A DNA stretch of 64,000 bases, taken from the NCBI RefSeq assembly GCF_004339745.1, contig NZ_SMGP01000001.1, positions 1,860,001 through 1,924,000 of the forward strand, in the 5' to 3' direction. The notes under the pieces were generated by a model. It was not told where the DNA came from and made no database searches. It saw nothing but the letters and a program-made list of their open reading frames with translations. The DNA comes from Paraburkholderia sp. BL9I2N2. GTDB taxonomy: Bacteria; Pseudomonadota; Gammaproteobacteria; Burkholderiales; Burkholderiaceae. This document shows positions 51,471 to 61,542 of the stretch, piece by piece; the stretch's first letter is position 1; every line of letters begins with the position of its first letter. A program made the position numbers and the translations under genes.

Positions 51471-52988
51471 ATGGCAGATACCAACCTGGAGCAATCCACG
51501 AGCACGCAGCAGCCGGCCGAGCAGCAGGTCGACGACACCAGTTCATCCGGCGAGTTTCAGAAGCTGCTGCAAAAGGCGTTTCGCCCGCGCACCGACAAGG
51601 CCCGCGAGGCCGTCGAGAACGCGGTGCGCACGCTGGCGGAGCAGGCATTGCTCGACACCCAGCGCGTGTCGGACGATGCGCTTGCGAGCATCGAATCGCT
51701 GATTGCGAAAATCGATGAAAAGCTCAGCGCGCAGATCAACGTGATCCTGCACACCGATCAATTCCAGAAGCTGGAGAGCGCATGGCGCGGCCTGCACTAT
51801 CTGGTCACGAATACGGAAAGCGACGAAAGCCTGAAGCTGCGGGTAATGAACATCTCGAAGTCCGATCTGCATCGCTCGTTGCGCAAATACAAAGGCGTGG
51901 CGTGGGATCAGAGCCCGCTCTTCAAGAAGCTCTACGAAGAGGAGTACGGCCAGTTCGGCGGCGAGCCATACGGCGCGCTGGTGGCGGACTACTACTTCGA
52001 CAATAGCAGCCCCGATGTCGATTTTCTGACCCAGATGGGCAAGATCTCCGCGGCGGCGCATGCGCCGTTCATCGCGGGCGCGGACCCTGCGGTGATGCTG
52101 ATGGATTCCTGGCAGGAGCTGGCGAATCCGCGCGATCTGACGAAGATTTTCCAGACGCCCGAGCACGCCGCATGGCGCTCGCTGCGCGACTCCGAAGATT
52201 CACGCTATATCGGCCTCGCCATGCCGCGCTTTCTTGCGCGCCTGCCGTATGGGGCCAAGACGAGCCCGGTCGAGGAATTCGACTTCGAGGAAGACACCGC
52301 CGGCACCGATGCGTCCCGGTACGCGTGGTCGAATGCGGCGTACGCGATGGCGGTCAACATCAATCGGTCTTTCAAGACCTATGGCTGGTGCTCGCGCATT
52401 CGCGGCATCGAGTCGGGCGGTGCGGTGGAGAACTTGCCGGTGCATGCGTTTCCCACCGATGACGGCGGCGTCGACATGAAATGCCCGACCGAAATAGCAA
52501 TCAGCGACCGCCGCGAAGCGGAGTTGGCGAAGAACGGCTTCATGCCGCTGGTTCACAAGAAGAACTCGGATTTTGCGGCCTTTATCGGCGCGCAGTCGCT
52601 GAACAAGCCGATCGAGTATGAAGATCCAGATGCGACCGCCAACGCGAATCTGGCCGCGCGGCTGCCTTACCTGTTCGCATGCAGCCGTTTCGCGCATTAC
52701 CTCAAGTGCATCGCGCGCGACAAGGTCGGCAGCTTCAAGGAAAAGGACGATATGCAGCGCTGGCTGCAGGACTGGATTCTTCAGTACGTCGATGGCGACC
52801 CCGCGAACTCGTCCGAAGAGACCAAGGCCCGTCGTCCGCTCGCGGCGGCGGAAGTCGTGGTCGAGGAGGTCGAGGGCAATCCGGGTTACTACACGTCGAA
52901 ATTCTTTCTGCGTCCGCACTATCAGCTCGAAGGGCTGACCGTGTCGCTGCGGCTCGTCTCGAAGCTGCCGTCGGCCAAAGCCGCCTGA
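51471..52988 (+). CDS. tssC: T6SS contractile sheath large subunit TssC
   Basis: 505 residues, the common size. AGGAG before the ATG. Blocks typical of TssC (VipB/ImpC) are FQKLESAWRGLHYLV near residue 90, DVDFLTQMGKISAAAHAPF near residue 185, and AFPTDDGGVDMKCPTEIAI near residue 330. It assembles with TssB into the sheath that drives the Hcp tube outward. A C-terminal region rich in Glu and Val precedes the final strand. Followed by hcp at 53042 after a 53-base gap. Confidence 0.95.
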   Translation: MADTNLEQSTSTQQPAEQQVDDTSSSGEFQKLLQKAFRPRTDKAREAVENAVRTLAEQALLDTQRVSDDALASIESLIAKIDEKLSAQINVILHTDQFQKLESAWRGLHYLVTNTESDESLKLRVMNISKSDLHRSLRKYKGVAWDQSPLFKKLYEEEYGQFGGEPYGALVADYYFDNSSPDVDFLTQMGKISAAAHAPFIAGADPAVMLMDSWQELANPRDLTKIFQTPEHAAWRSLRDSEDSRYIGLAMPRFLARLPYGAKTSPVEEFDFEEDTAGTDASRYAWSNAAYAMAVNINRSFKTYGWCSRIRGIESGGAVENLPVHAFPTDDGGVDMKCPTEIAISDRREAELAKNGFMPLVHKKNSDFAAFIGAQSLNKPIEYEDPDATANANLAARLPYLFACSRFAHYLKCIARDKVGSFKEKDDMQRWLQDWILQYVDGDPANSSEETKARRPLAAAEVVVEEVEGNPGYYTSKFFLRPHYQLEGLTVSLRLVSKLPSAKAA

Positions 52989-53041
52989 CGCACACGAGTA
53001 CACGATTCTTTTCACCGCAGTCATCTACATAGGGATACACC

Positions 53042-53533
53042 ATGGCAGTCGATATTTTTCTGGATCTGGGCACCGTCAAGGGCGAATCGCTCGATTCCAC
53101 GCATAAGGACGAAATCGATGTGCTCTCGTGGAGCTGGGGTCTCTCCCAGTCCGGCACGATGCACCTCGGCACGGGCGGCGGAGGCGGCAAGGTGGCGGTC
53201 CACGATCTGTCGGTTACCAAGTACACCGACCGGGCCACGCCGTCGATCATCACGGCCTGTTCGACCGGCAAGCATTTCCCCACCGGCAAGCTCACCGTGC
53301 GCAAGGCCGGCGGCACGAAGCCGCTCGAGTACTACACGATCGAAATGGAGAAGGTGCTGGTGACGAACTACTCGACCGGCGGCTCGGATGGCGAGGACCG
53401 CTTCACCGAAACCGTGACGCTCAACTTCGAGAAGTTCCATGTGACCTATCAGCAGCAGGACCCGACCTCGGGCTCGGCGCTCGGCGGGGTCGTCGAGAGC
53501 AAGTGGAACATCCCGGCGAACGCGACGGCGTAA
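53042..53533 (+). CDS. hcp: T6SS tube protein Hcp (TssD)
   Basis: 163 residues of the Hcp1 group. The N-terminus IFLDLGTVKGESLD, the turn WSWGLSQSG and the strand KYTDRATPSIITACSTGKH are typical. It forms hexamer rings that stack into the expelled tube and also chaperones small effectors. It sits between tssC and tssE in the operon, so its expression probably follows the whole machine. Confidence 0.95.
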   Translation: MAVDIFLDLGTVKGESLDSTHKDEIDVLSWSWGLSQSGTMHLGTGGGGGKVAVHDLSVTKYTDRATPSIITACSTGKHFPTGKLTVRKAGGTKPLEYYTIEMEKVLVTNYSTGGSDGEDRFTETVTLNFEKFHVTYQQQDPTSGSALGGVVESKWNIPANATA

Positions 53534-53539
53534 GCGGCT

Positions 53540-54046
53540 ATGCGCCTGAAAAACGCCGAACGTGTGCAGCCTTCGCTGCTGGAGAGGCTGACCGATCACG
53601 AGCCCGATGCCACGCGCGAAGTGCGCGAGCATCGGTCGAGTTCGGCGCGCTCGCTGCGCCGCAACGTCATGCGCGATCTCGGCTGGCTGCTCAATGCGCA
53701 GGGTATCGCGTCGTCGCAGGACGTCGCCCGCTATCCGGGCGTCGCGGAGTCGGTGCTGAATTTCGGCTTTTCCGACCTCGCGGGCAAGAGCGCGTCGAAT
53801 GTCGATGTCGCGCGGATCGAACGCCTGATGGCCGATGCGATCCGCGCGTTCGAACCACGCATTCTGCCGGGCACGCTGCGCGTTCGCGCGATCCAGAGGG
53901 GCGAAACGAGTGGCCAGCACAACGCGATTGCGTTCATCGTCGAAGGCGATCTTCACGCGCATCCCGTGCCGGAGCGTCTGTATCTGCGCACGGAACTCGA
54001 CCTCGAAGCGGGCAAGGTCGACGTCTCGGAAGGACCGCGCGCGTGA
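53540..54046 (+). CDS. tssE: T6SS baseplate protein TssE
   Basis: 168 residues, gp25-like. The core VLNFGFSDLAGKSASNV near residue 75 and IRAFEPRILPGTLRV near residue 105 match TssE. It is part of the baseplate wedge that starts sheath polymerisation. It begins six bases after hcp, and tssF follows after 49 bases. Confidence 0.92.
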   Translation: MRLKNAERVQPSLLERLTDHEPDATREVREHRSSSARSLRRNVMRDLGWLLNAQGIASSQDVARYPGVAESVLNFGFSDLAGKSASNVDVARIERLMADAIRAFEPRILPGTLRVRAIQRGETSGQHNAIAFIVEGDLHAHPVPERLYLRTELDLEAGKVDVSEGPRA

Positions 54047-54095
54047 CCCCGCCGGCGCGTCGTTGCATCGAAGCCATACCAGGAAATCCCACGCC

Positions 54096-55949
54096 ATGAA
54101 CCCGGACCTGATTCAGTACTACAGCGAGGAGCTTCAGCACGTCCGCGAGATGGGCGGCGAGTTCGCGAAGGCGTTTCCGAAGATCGCGAGCCGGCTCGGG
54201 CTGGAAGGCTTCGAGTGCGCCGATCCCTACGTGGAGCGGCTGCTGGAAGGCTTCGGCTTTCTCGCCGCGCGCGTGCAGATGAAGATCGCCGCCGAGTTCC
54301 CGCGTTTCACGGAGCATCTGGCCGAGCTGGTCTACCCGCATTACCTCGCGCCCACGCCGGCAATGACGATCGTCGAAATGCAGCCCGACATGACGCATCC
54401 CGCGCTTGCCGACGGCGTGGCGATTCCGCGCGGCACGGCGCTGTTCGGCAGGCTCGACGGCGAGCGCTCCACGCGTTGCGAATTCCGCACCGCGCACGCG
54501 CTCACGCTGTCTCCAATCGAACTCGTCGAGGCGCGTCTCTTTACGCACAGCGGCACGCTGCCCGGTGTCGACGCAAGGCTGCCGCAGGGCGTGAAGGCCG
54601 GCCTGCGCCTCAAGCTGCGCGCGCTGAACAAGCTGAAATTCAGCGACCTTGCATTCGATCATCTGCCGATCCATCTGCGCGGCGGCGACGGTCTGGCCGC
54701 GCGGCTATATGAATTGCTGCTGGGCTCGGCGCTCGGCGTGGCGCTGCCCGATGCGGTATTGCCGCCCTCGGCCCTGCGCCCCCTCGGATTCTCCGACGAC
54801 GAAGCCTTGTTGCCCGTGAGCGAGCAGTCGTTTCCCGGCTATCGCTTGCTGCAGGAGTATTTTGCGTTCGCGCAACGCTTCATGTTCATCGGCATCGACG
54901 GCTTGCGCCTGCATTTGCAGCGCTGTGAGCGCGATGAAATCGAGTTGATCGTGCTGCTGTCGAAGATCGACCCGGCGCTCGAACAGATCGTCGACGAGGC
55001 CAATTTCGCGCTGCATTGCACGCCCGCGATCAATCTGTTCGCGCGTCGCACCGATCGCATTCCGGTCACGGGTGAACAATTCGAGCACCACGTCGTGGTG
55101 GATCGCACGCGCCCGCGGGACTTCGAGGTGTACCGGGTGGAAAGCGTCACCGGCTATCGGTCGGGCGGCGGCGGACCGATCGAGTTTCAGCCGTTCTATC
55201 GTGCACGCGATCTGGGAAGCGACGAGCCGGGACACGCCTTCTATCAGGTACGGCGCGAAAAGCGGCTGCTTCCCGCGCAGCGGGACGAGCGTGGCGCCCG
55301 CTCGTCCTATACCGGCAGCGAAACCTGGCTCGCGCTGGTCGATACGCGCGAGGCGCCGTATCCGGCGGACCTTCAGCAACTGGGTTTGAGCGTGCTGTGC
55401 ACGAATCGCGACCTGACGCTGAGCATGCCGCGCGGGCAGGGCGAGACGGACTTCACGCTCGAACTCGAGGCGCCCGTGTCGAGCGTGCGATGCATCGGCG
55501 GGCCCAGCCGTCCGCTGCCGTCGTATGCGGAAGGGCCGGTTGCCTGGCGTCTGCTGAGCCATCTGTCGCTCAACTATGCGTCGCTCGTGGACGATGCCGA
55601 CGGCAGCGGCGCGCGCGCCATGCGCGATCTCCTCGGACTGTACGCGCCCACCGGCGACAGCGCCGCGGCACGACAGATCGACGGCTTGCGCTCCATCCGC
55701 TCGGCGCCGGTCACGCGGCGCTTGCCTTCGCGAGGGCCGATCGTGTTCGGCCGCGGCCTCGCGATCGAGGTGCTGCTCGACGAAAGCGGCTTTGAAGGCG
55801 CGGGCGCATTCCTGTTCGGCGCGGTGCTCGCGCGGTTTTTCACGCAGTACGTGTCGATGAACTCGTTCACCGAAACGATCGTGTCCAGTGTGACGCGCGG
55901 TGAACTCATGCGCTGGGCGCCAGGGAGCGGGCAATGCCGGACGCTCTGA
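54096..55949 (+). CDS. tssF: T6SS baseplate protein TssF
   Basis: 617 residues from the ATG at 54096, a normal TssF (ImpG/VasA) length. Its front DLIQYYSEELQHVREMG and the block FLAARVQMKIAAEFPRFTEH near residue 55 are family marks, as is the late SRGPIVFGRGLAIEV segment near residue 550. It forms baseplate wedges with TssG, TssE and TssK. The tssG gene begins 16 bases before its stop, so the two are coupled. Confidence 0.95.
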   Translation: MNPDLIQYYSEELQHVREMGGEFAKAFPKIASRLGLEGFECADPYVERLLEGFGFLAARVQMKIAAEFPRFTEHLAELVYPHYLAPTPAMTIVEMQPDMTHPALADGVAIPRGTALFGRLDGERSTRCEFRTAHALTLSPIELVEARLFTHSGTLPGVDARLPQGVKAGLRLKLRALNKLKFSDLAFDHLPIHLRGGDGLAARLYELLLGSALGVALPDAVLPPSALRPLGFSDDEALLPVSEQSFPGYRLLQEYFAFAQRFMFIGIDGLRLHLQRCERDEIELIVLLSKIDPALEQIVDEANFALHCTPAINLFARRTDRIPVTGEQFEHHVVVDRTRPRDFEVYRVESVTGYRSGGGGPIEFQPFYRARDLGSDEPGHAFYQVRREKRLLPAQRDERGARSSYTGSETWLALVDTREAPYPADLQQLGLSVLCTNRDLTLSMPRGQGETDFTLELEAPVSSVRCIGGPSRPLPSYAEGPVAWRLLSHLSLNYASLVDDADGSGARAMRDLLGLYAPTGDSAAARQIDGLRSIRSAPVTRRLPSRGPIVFGRGLAIEVLLDESGFEGAGAFLFGAVLARFFTQYVSMNSFTETIVSSVTRGELMRWAPGSGQCRTL

Positions 55950-56962
55950 CCTTGCTCGATCGTTTCTCCGCCGATGCGAACCGCTTCGACTTCTTTCAGG
56001 CGGTACGTCTCGTCGAATGTGCGTATCCGGGCTTGCCGCGCGTCGGTTCGTCGCTGCGTCCGCGCGAAGATGCCGTGCGCTTCGGACAGGAGCCCGAGCT
56101 GATTTTCTTCCCGACCACGCTGCGCCATTTCGCGACCGCGGGCGAGGCTGCGCCGAAACTCGTCGTGAATTTCCTGGGCTTGCTCGGACCGAATGGCCCG
56201 ATGCCGACGCACCTGACCGAATACGTGCGTGACCGCGCGCGCAATGCCGGCGATCCTACTTTCGCGCGCTTTCTCGACGTGTTTCATCATCGGATCGCGT
56301 CGTTGTTCTACCGCGCGTGGGCGGTGGCGCAGCCGGTCGTGAGCCTCGATCGCGACAACGGCGACCGTTTTTCCGCTTATGTGGGCACGACCTTCGGTCT
56401 CGGCGAGCCCGCGCTGCGCAAGCGCGACAGCGTGCCCGATTTCGCCAAGCTGCACTTCGCCGGACTGCTTGCCGGCGGCACGCGGCACGCCGCGGGTTTG
56501 CGGCTCGTCCTGGCGCGTTTCTTCGGTCTGCCGGTCGACGTGCGCGAAAACGTCGGCCACTGGATGAATTTGCCCGCGCATTCGATGAGCCGTCTGGGCA
56601 CACGCGACGAGAGCGCACGACTGGGTGTCGGCACGATGCTCGGCGCGCGCATCTTCGACCGGCAACACAAGTTTCGCGTGGTGCTCGGGCCGCTCTCCAT
56701 GCGCGATTATCAGCGCTTCCTTCCGGGTGGCGCGAGCCTCGTGAGCCTGACCGACTGGGTGCGTCTCTACGTGCGCGATCCGCTCGACTGGGACGTCAAT
56801 CTCCAGTTGCGTCAATCCGAAGTGCCGCGCCTCGCGCTCGGCCGCCGTCAGCGTCTGGGCTACACCACCTGGCTGCATGCTCGCGCGGCGACCGCCGACG
56901 CAAGGCAACTGATGCTCAAACCACCCACCTCACACTCCACTTCACATCGCGCAAAGGACTAG
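55934..56962 (+). CDS. tssG: T6SS baseplate protein TssG
   Basis: 342 residues (ImpH/VasB). FDFFQAVRLVECAYPGLPRVGSS-type start near residue 18, FLGLLGPNGPMPTHLTEYV near residue 80 and FLDVFHHRIASLFYRAW near residue 115 are all standard. It completes the TssF2-TssG wedge. It overlaps tssF by 16 bases and is followed four bases later by the clpV gene. Confidence 0.95.
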   Translation: MPDALTLLDRFSADANRFDFFQAVRLVECAYPGLPRVGSSLRPREDAVRFGQEPELIFFPTTLRHFATAGEAAPKLVVNFLGLLGPNGPMPTHLTEYVRDRARNAGDPTFARFLDVFHHRIASLFYRAWAVAQPVVSLDRDNGDRFSAYVGTTFGLGEPALRKRDSVPDFAKLHFAGLLAGGTRHAAGLRLVLARFFGLPVDVRENVGHWMNLPAHSMSRLGTRDESARLGVGTMLGARIFDRQHKFRVVLGPLSMRDYQRFLPGGASLVSLTDWVRLYVRDPLDWDVNLQLRQSEVPRLALGRRQRLGYTTWLHARAATADARQLMLKPPTSHSTSHRAKD

Positions 56963-56966
56963 TTCA

Positions 56967-59570
56967 ATGGCAGACATCAGCCGCGCCGTCATGTTCGGCA
57001 AACTCGACACGCTCAGCTTTCGCGCAATGGAAAGCGCAACCACGTTCTGCCGGCTGCGCGGCAATCCGTATGTGGAGTTCGTGCACTGGCTGCATCAGTT
57101 GTTGCAGTTGCCGGATTCGGACCTGCATCGCGTGATCCGGCATTTCGACGTCGAGACCGCCGTGCTCGCGCGCGATTTGACCGATGCGCTCGATCGTCTG
57201 CCGCGCGGCTCGACGTCGATCACGGATATCTCGTCGCAGATGGAGGAGGCCGTCGAGCGCGGCTGGGTCTACGGCTCGCTGCTGTTCGACGCGCAAAAGG
57301 TCCGCAGCGCGCATGTGCTGATCGGGGCCTTGCAGACGCCCGCATTGCGTAATGCGCTGCGCGGCATCTCGCGCGAATTCGATCGTGTGAAGGTCGACGA
57401 ACTCGCCGACGATTTCGCCAGCGTGCTCGACGGTTCGCCCGAAGCGGCACTGGAGGAGCCCGCCGCGACGCGCACGTTGGACACGCCACCCGGCACGCAG
57501 GACGCGTTGCAGCGCTTCACGCTCGACCTGACGGAACAGGCGCGCGCGGGCAAGCTCGATCCGATCGTCGGCCGCGACGACGAGATTCGTCAGGTGATCG
57601 ACATTCTCATGCGCCGCCGGCAGAACAATCCGCTGCTGGCGGGCGAGGCCGGTGTGGGCAAGACGGCGGTGGTGGAAGGTCTCGCGCATCGGATCGTGGC
57701 GGGCGACGTGCCGCCCGCGCTGCGCGACGTGACGCTGCGCACGCTCGATGTCGCGCTGCTCCAGGCCGGCGCGGGCATGAAGGGCGAGTTCGAGGCGCGC
57801 TTGCGCCAGGTGCTGGAGGAAGTGCAGTCGGCCGAGCGAGCGGTGATTCTCTTCATCGACGAAGCCCACACGTTGATCGGCGCGGGCGGCGCGGCCGGCA
57901 CGGGCGACGCCGCGAACCTGCTGAAGCCGGCGCTCGCGCGCGGCAGCGTGCGCACGATCGCGGCGACGACATGGTCGGAGTATCGGCGGCACATCGAAAA
58001 GGATCCGGCGCTCACGCGGCGCTTCCAGGTCGTGCAGGTCCGCGAGCCCGACGAGGCGCGCGCGGTCACGATGATGCGCGGCATCGCGCTTGCGCTGGAG
58101 GCGCATCACGGCGTGCAGATTCTCGACGAGGCCGTCGAGGCGGCCGTGCGGCTTTCGCATCGGTATCTTCCGGCGCGGCAGTTGCCCGACAAGTCCGTGA
58201 GCCTGCTCGATACAGCATGCGCCCGCGTCGCGGTCAGCCAGCACGCCACGCCGCCGGAAGTGGACGACGCCCGCAAGCGCATCGACGCGCTGAACACGGA
58301 ACTCGAAGTGATCGCGCGCGAAAGTGCGATTGGTATCGACACGACGGCGCGTCATGAGGCGGCATCGGCTGCGTTGCAGCGCGAAACGGAGCGCCTCGCC
58401 GAACTTGATGCGCGCTGGCGCATCGAGCGCGAGATGGTGAAGGACATTCTCGCGCGCCGCGCCCAGCTTCGCGATGGCGCGCCCGAGGCCGATCTCGCCG
58501 CGCTGCGCGAGCAGCAGGCGCGCCTCGCGCAGCATCAAGGCGACGCGCCGCTGATTCTGCCGGGCGTCGATCGTCACGCGGTCGCGGCGGTCGTGCAGGA
58601 CTGGACGGGCGTGCCCGTGCTGAACATGCTGAAGAACGAAATAGGCAACGTGTTGCGGCTGAACGAACTGCTCGACGGCCGCATCATCGGCCAGCAGCAT
58701 GCGACGCAGATGATCGCCCGGCGCGTGCAGACCTCCCGCGCGGGGTTGGACAATCCGGACAAGCCCGTGGGCGTATTCCTGCTCGCCGGCACGTCCGGCG
58801 TCGGCAAGACCGAGACCGCGCTGGCGCTGGCCGAGGTGTTGTACGGCGGCGAGCAGAATCTGATCACGATCAACATGAGCGAGTACCAGGAGGCACACAC
58901 GGTCTCGCTATTGAAAGGCGCGCCGCCCGGCTATGTCGGTTTCGGCGAGGGCGGCGTGCTCACCGAAGCCGTGCGCCGCCGCCCGCATAGCGTCGTGTTG
59001 CTCGATGAAGTCGAGAAGGCGCATCCCGACGTCCACGAACTGTTCTTTCAGGTCTTCGACAAAGGCCGGATGGAGGACAGCGAAGGCCGTTCCATCGACT
59101 TTCGCAACACGCTGATCCTGTTGACCACCAATGCGGGCACCGACTGCATTGCCGAACTGTGCCGCGATCCGAACGATTGGCCGCCGCTGGACGTCATCGA
59201 ACAGGAACTGCACGCCCAATTGCTGCACACGTTCCCGCCCGCGTTGCTCGGGCGCATGGTGACGATCCCGTATTACCCGCTCTCCGACGACATGCTGCGC
59301 GCGATCATCCGCCTGCAACTCGGGCGCGTGGCCGACCGCGTGACGCGCACGCACCAGGTGCCGTTCACCTACGACGAAGCGGTCATCGCGCAGATTGCGC
59401 TGCGGTGCACGCGCCTCGAAAGCGGCGGCCGCATGATCGACGCGATTCTCACCAACAGTGTGCTGCCGCGCATCAGCACTGAGTTCCTGACACGCGTGAT
59501 GGACGGCCACTCGCTCGCGCGCGTTCACGTCGGCGTCGAGCAAGAGGAGTTCACCTATGCCTTCGACTAG
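56967..59570 (+). CDS. clpV: T6SS sheath-recycling AAA+ ATPase ClpV (TssH)
   Basis: 867 residues. The N-domain (about 1-155) binds the exposed TssC helix. The first AAA module has Walker A GEAGVGKT (226-233) and Walker B VILFIDEAHTLIG near residue 295. A coiled middle domain follows. The second module has Walker A GTSGVGKT near residue 613 and HPDVHELFFQVFDKGRMEDSE-type elements. It disassembles contracted sheaths for reuse. Both nucleotide sites look intact. The vgrG ATG lies 14 bases before its stop. Confidence 0.95.
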   Translation: MADISRAVMFGKLDTLSFRAMESATTFCRLRGNPYVEFVHWLHQLLQLPDSDLHRVIRHFDVETAVLARDLTDALDRLPRGSTSITDISSQMEEAVERGWVYGSLLFDAQKVRSAHVLIGALQTPALRNALRGISREFDRVKVDELADDFASVLDGSPEAALEEPAATRTLDTPPGTQDALQRFTLDLTEQARAGKLDPIVGRDDEIRQVIDILMRRRQNNPLLAGEAGVGKTAVVEGLAHRIVAGDVPPALRDVTLRTLDVALLQAGAGMKGEFEARLRQVLEEVQSAERAVILFIDEAHTLIGAGGAAGTGDAANLLKPALARGSVRTIAATTWSEYRRHIEKDPALTRRFQVVQVREPDEARAVTMMRGIALALEAHHGVQILDEAVEAAVRLSHRYLPARQLPDKSVSLLDTACARVAVSQHATPPEVDDARKRIDALNTELEVIARESAIGIDTTARHEAASAALQRETERLAELDARWRIEREMVKDILARRAQLRDGAPEADLAALREQQARLAQHQGDAPLILPGVDRHAVAAVVQDWTGVPVLNMLKNEIGNVLRLNELLDGRIIGQQHATQMIARRVQTSRAGLDNPDKPVGVFLLAGTSGVGKTETALALAEVLYGGEQNLITINMSEYQEAHTVSLLKGAPPGYVGFGEGGVLTEAVRRRPHSVVLLDEVEKAHPDVHELFFQVFDKGRMEDSEGRSIDFRNTLILLTTNAGTDCIAELCRDPNDWPPLDVIEQELHAQLLHTFPPALLGRMVTIPYYPLSDDMLRAIIRLQLGRVADRVTRTHQVPFTYDEAVIAQIALRCTRLESGGRMIDAILTNSVLPRISTEFLTRVMDGHSLARVHVGVEQEEFTYAFD

Positions 59571-61533
59571 CACGCGCCACGTGCGCATGCAGTGCGCGCC
59601 GCTCGGCGACGAGGCCATCTTCCTGCGGATGTCCGCGAGCGAAGCCCTGGGCCGCCTGAGCCGTTTCGAGCTGGTGTTCCTGAGCACGCGCAACGATATC
59701 GACCCCGGCACGGTGCTGGGCGAGAACCTGTCCGTCACGCTCGACTATCCGGCCGGCGGCGAGCGCCAGTTCAACGGCATCGTGACGACGCTGCGTCTGA
59801 TCGCGCCAGGCGACACCACCCACAACCGCATGGCGCGCTACGACGCCGTCGTGCACCCGCGGCTCTGGCTGCTCACGCAGGCGTCGCACCGGCGGTTCTT
59901 CTATCAGCGCACGGTCCCGCAGATCGTCACGCAGGTGCTGGAGTCGTTCGACATCGACTTTCGCAATGCCTGTACGGCGAGCTATCCGGCGCTCGAGCAT
60001 TGCGTGCAGTACCGGGAGACCGATTTCGATTTCGTCAACCGGCTTCTGGAGCGCGAAGGCATCCACTATTTCTTCGAGCATGCGGGCGGCAAGCACACAC
60101 TCGTACTCACGGATTCGAGCGCCGAGCATCGGCCGATCGCGCACTACGAGTCGATTCCGTTTCAGGCCTGGGATACGCCCGAGCAGGATGAAGAATGCGT
60201 GTACCGCTGGATGTCGGGCGCGACGCTGCAGACCGGCCGCTACGAAGTGAACGACTACGACTTCGAGAAGGCCTCGGTCAGCAACAGCGAAGGGATGGTC
60301 GCGCGCGCGACGCGCAGCGCGCCCTTCGATCCGCCGCGCTATCTGATGCAGGAGCACCTGACGGGGCACGTCAAGGCGGGCGATGGAGAACGGCTTGCCC
60401 GCGTCAACGTCGAGATTCATCAGGCGCAGAACGATGCCATCGAAGGGCGCTCCACGTCGCGCGGCATGGCGGCGGGCGGACTGTTCCGGCTGCGGGATCA
60501 TCCGGGCAGCGCGCAGAACCGGCAGTACCTCGTGATCGAGAATCGCGCGGAAATCGTCTCCGACGCGTATGTGTCGACAAGCGATTCCACGCTGCCCATT
60601 TTCGATTGCAGCTTCCGCGCGATTCGCAGCGACAACACGTTCCGCACGCCGAAGACCACACCGGTCCCGAACGTGGGCGGCCCGCAGACGGCTGTCGTGA
60701 TCGGTCCGCCGGGCGAGGAGATTCTCACGGACCAGTACGGCCGTGTGAAGGTGCAGTTTCACTGGGAGCAGCTCACTCAGCCGGACGGCGCGAACCGGCT
60801 CGACCGGTGCTGGGTGCGCGTCGCGCAAAGCTGGGCGAACCGGCGCTGGGGCGCGATGTTCCTGCCGCGCGTCGGGCAGGAGGTGCTGGTCGAGTTTATC
60901 GAGGGCGATCCGGACCGACCGGTCATCACGGGCGCGGTCTACAACTCGACGAACATGCCGCCCTACGAGTTGCCGACCGGGAGCGCGGTATCGACGATGA
61001 AGAGCCAGTCCACCAAGGGCGGCAATGGCTACAACGAGGTGCGCTTCGACGACCGCAAGGGCGACGAACAGTTGTTCTTCCACGCCGAGCGCGATCACGA
61101 GACCTGGGTCCGGCACGACGCGCTGATGAACGTATCCGGCGAGCGCCACGTGCGCATCGATGGCAACGAATTCCGCGAGACGCGCGGCACGCGCAACGAC
61201 GCGGTGCGCGGCAGCAGCAAGTCCAGCGTGCTCGGCAGCGTGTCGGCCGCGACCATGACCACGCACAACCAGTTCGTCGGCGAAGCCTATGCGCTCAACG
61301 CGGGCGTGGCGGTGCAGATCAAGGCGGGCGTGGCGGTCGAGATCGAGTCGAGCGCGACCATCGCGCTGCGAGCCGGGGCGTCGTACATCCTCATCGGTCC
61401 CGAAACGATCGAGATGTCGAGCTTCCCGATTCCGCTCGGCCCCGGCGTGCCCCCTGTGCCGCTCACGACACCGCCGCCGCCGCCCACGCCGCCGCGCGAC
61501 GCTGACGACGGCACGCGCAAGGTCCGCAAATAG
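59557..61533 (+). CDS. vgrG: T6SS spike protein VgrG (TssI)
   Basis: 658 residues with AGGAG before the ATG. The gp27-like base (about residues 10-350) has CVQYRETDFDFVNRLLEREG near residue 150. The gp5-like OB-fold contains DQYGRVKVQFHWE near residue 395, and the needle of beta repeats follows. The last 40 residues are Pro-rich (PPPPPTPP, then a basic end) and follow the beta-prism without a separate enzymatic domain. This tail could dock a PAAR protein or effector. No effector or PAAR gene follows it in the window. Confidence 0.93.
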   Translation: MPSTSTRHVRMQCAPLGDEAIFLRMSASEALGRLSRFELVFLSTRNDIDPGTVLGENLSVTLDYPAGGERQFNGIVTTLRLIAPGDTTHNRMARYDAVVHPRLWLLTQASHRRFFYQRTVPQIVTQVLESFDIDFRNACTASYPALEHCVQYRETDFDFVNRLLEREGIHYFFEHAGGKHTLVLTDSSAEHRPIAHYESIPFQAWDTPEQDEECVYRWMSGATLQTGRYEVNDYDFEKASVSNSEGMVARATRSAPFDPPRYLMQEHLTGHVKAGDGERLARVNVEIHQAQNDAIEGRSTSRGMAAGGLFRLRDHPGSAQNRQYLVIENRAEIVSDAYVSTSDSTLPIFDCSFRAIRSDNTFRTPKTTPVPNVGGPQTAVVIGPPGEEILTDQYGRVKVQFHWEQLTQPDGANRLDRCWVRVAQSWANRRWGAMFLPRVGQEVLVEFIEGDPDRPVITGAVYNSTNMPPYELPTGSAVSTMKSQSTKGGNGYNEVRFDDRKGDEQLFFHAERDHETWVRHDALMNVSGERHVRIDGNEFRETRGTRNDAVRGSSKSSVLGSVSAATMTTHNQFVGEAYALNAGVAVQIKAGVAVEIESSATIALRAGASYILIGPETIEMSSFPIPLGPGVPPVPLTTPPPPPTPPRDADDGTRKVRK

Positions 61534-61542
61534 GAGAACCCG

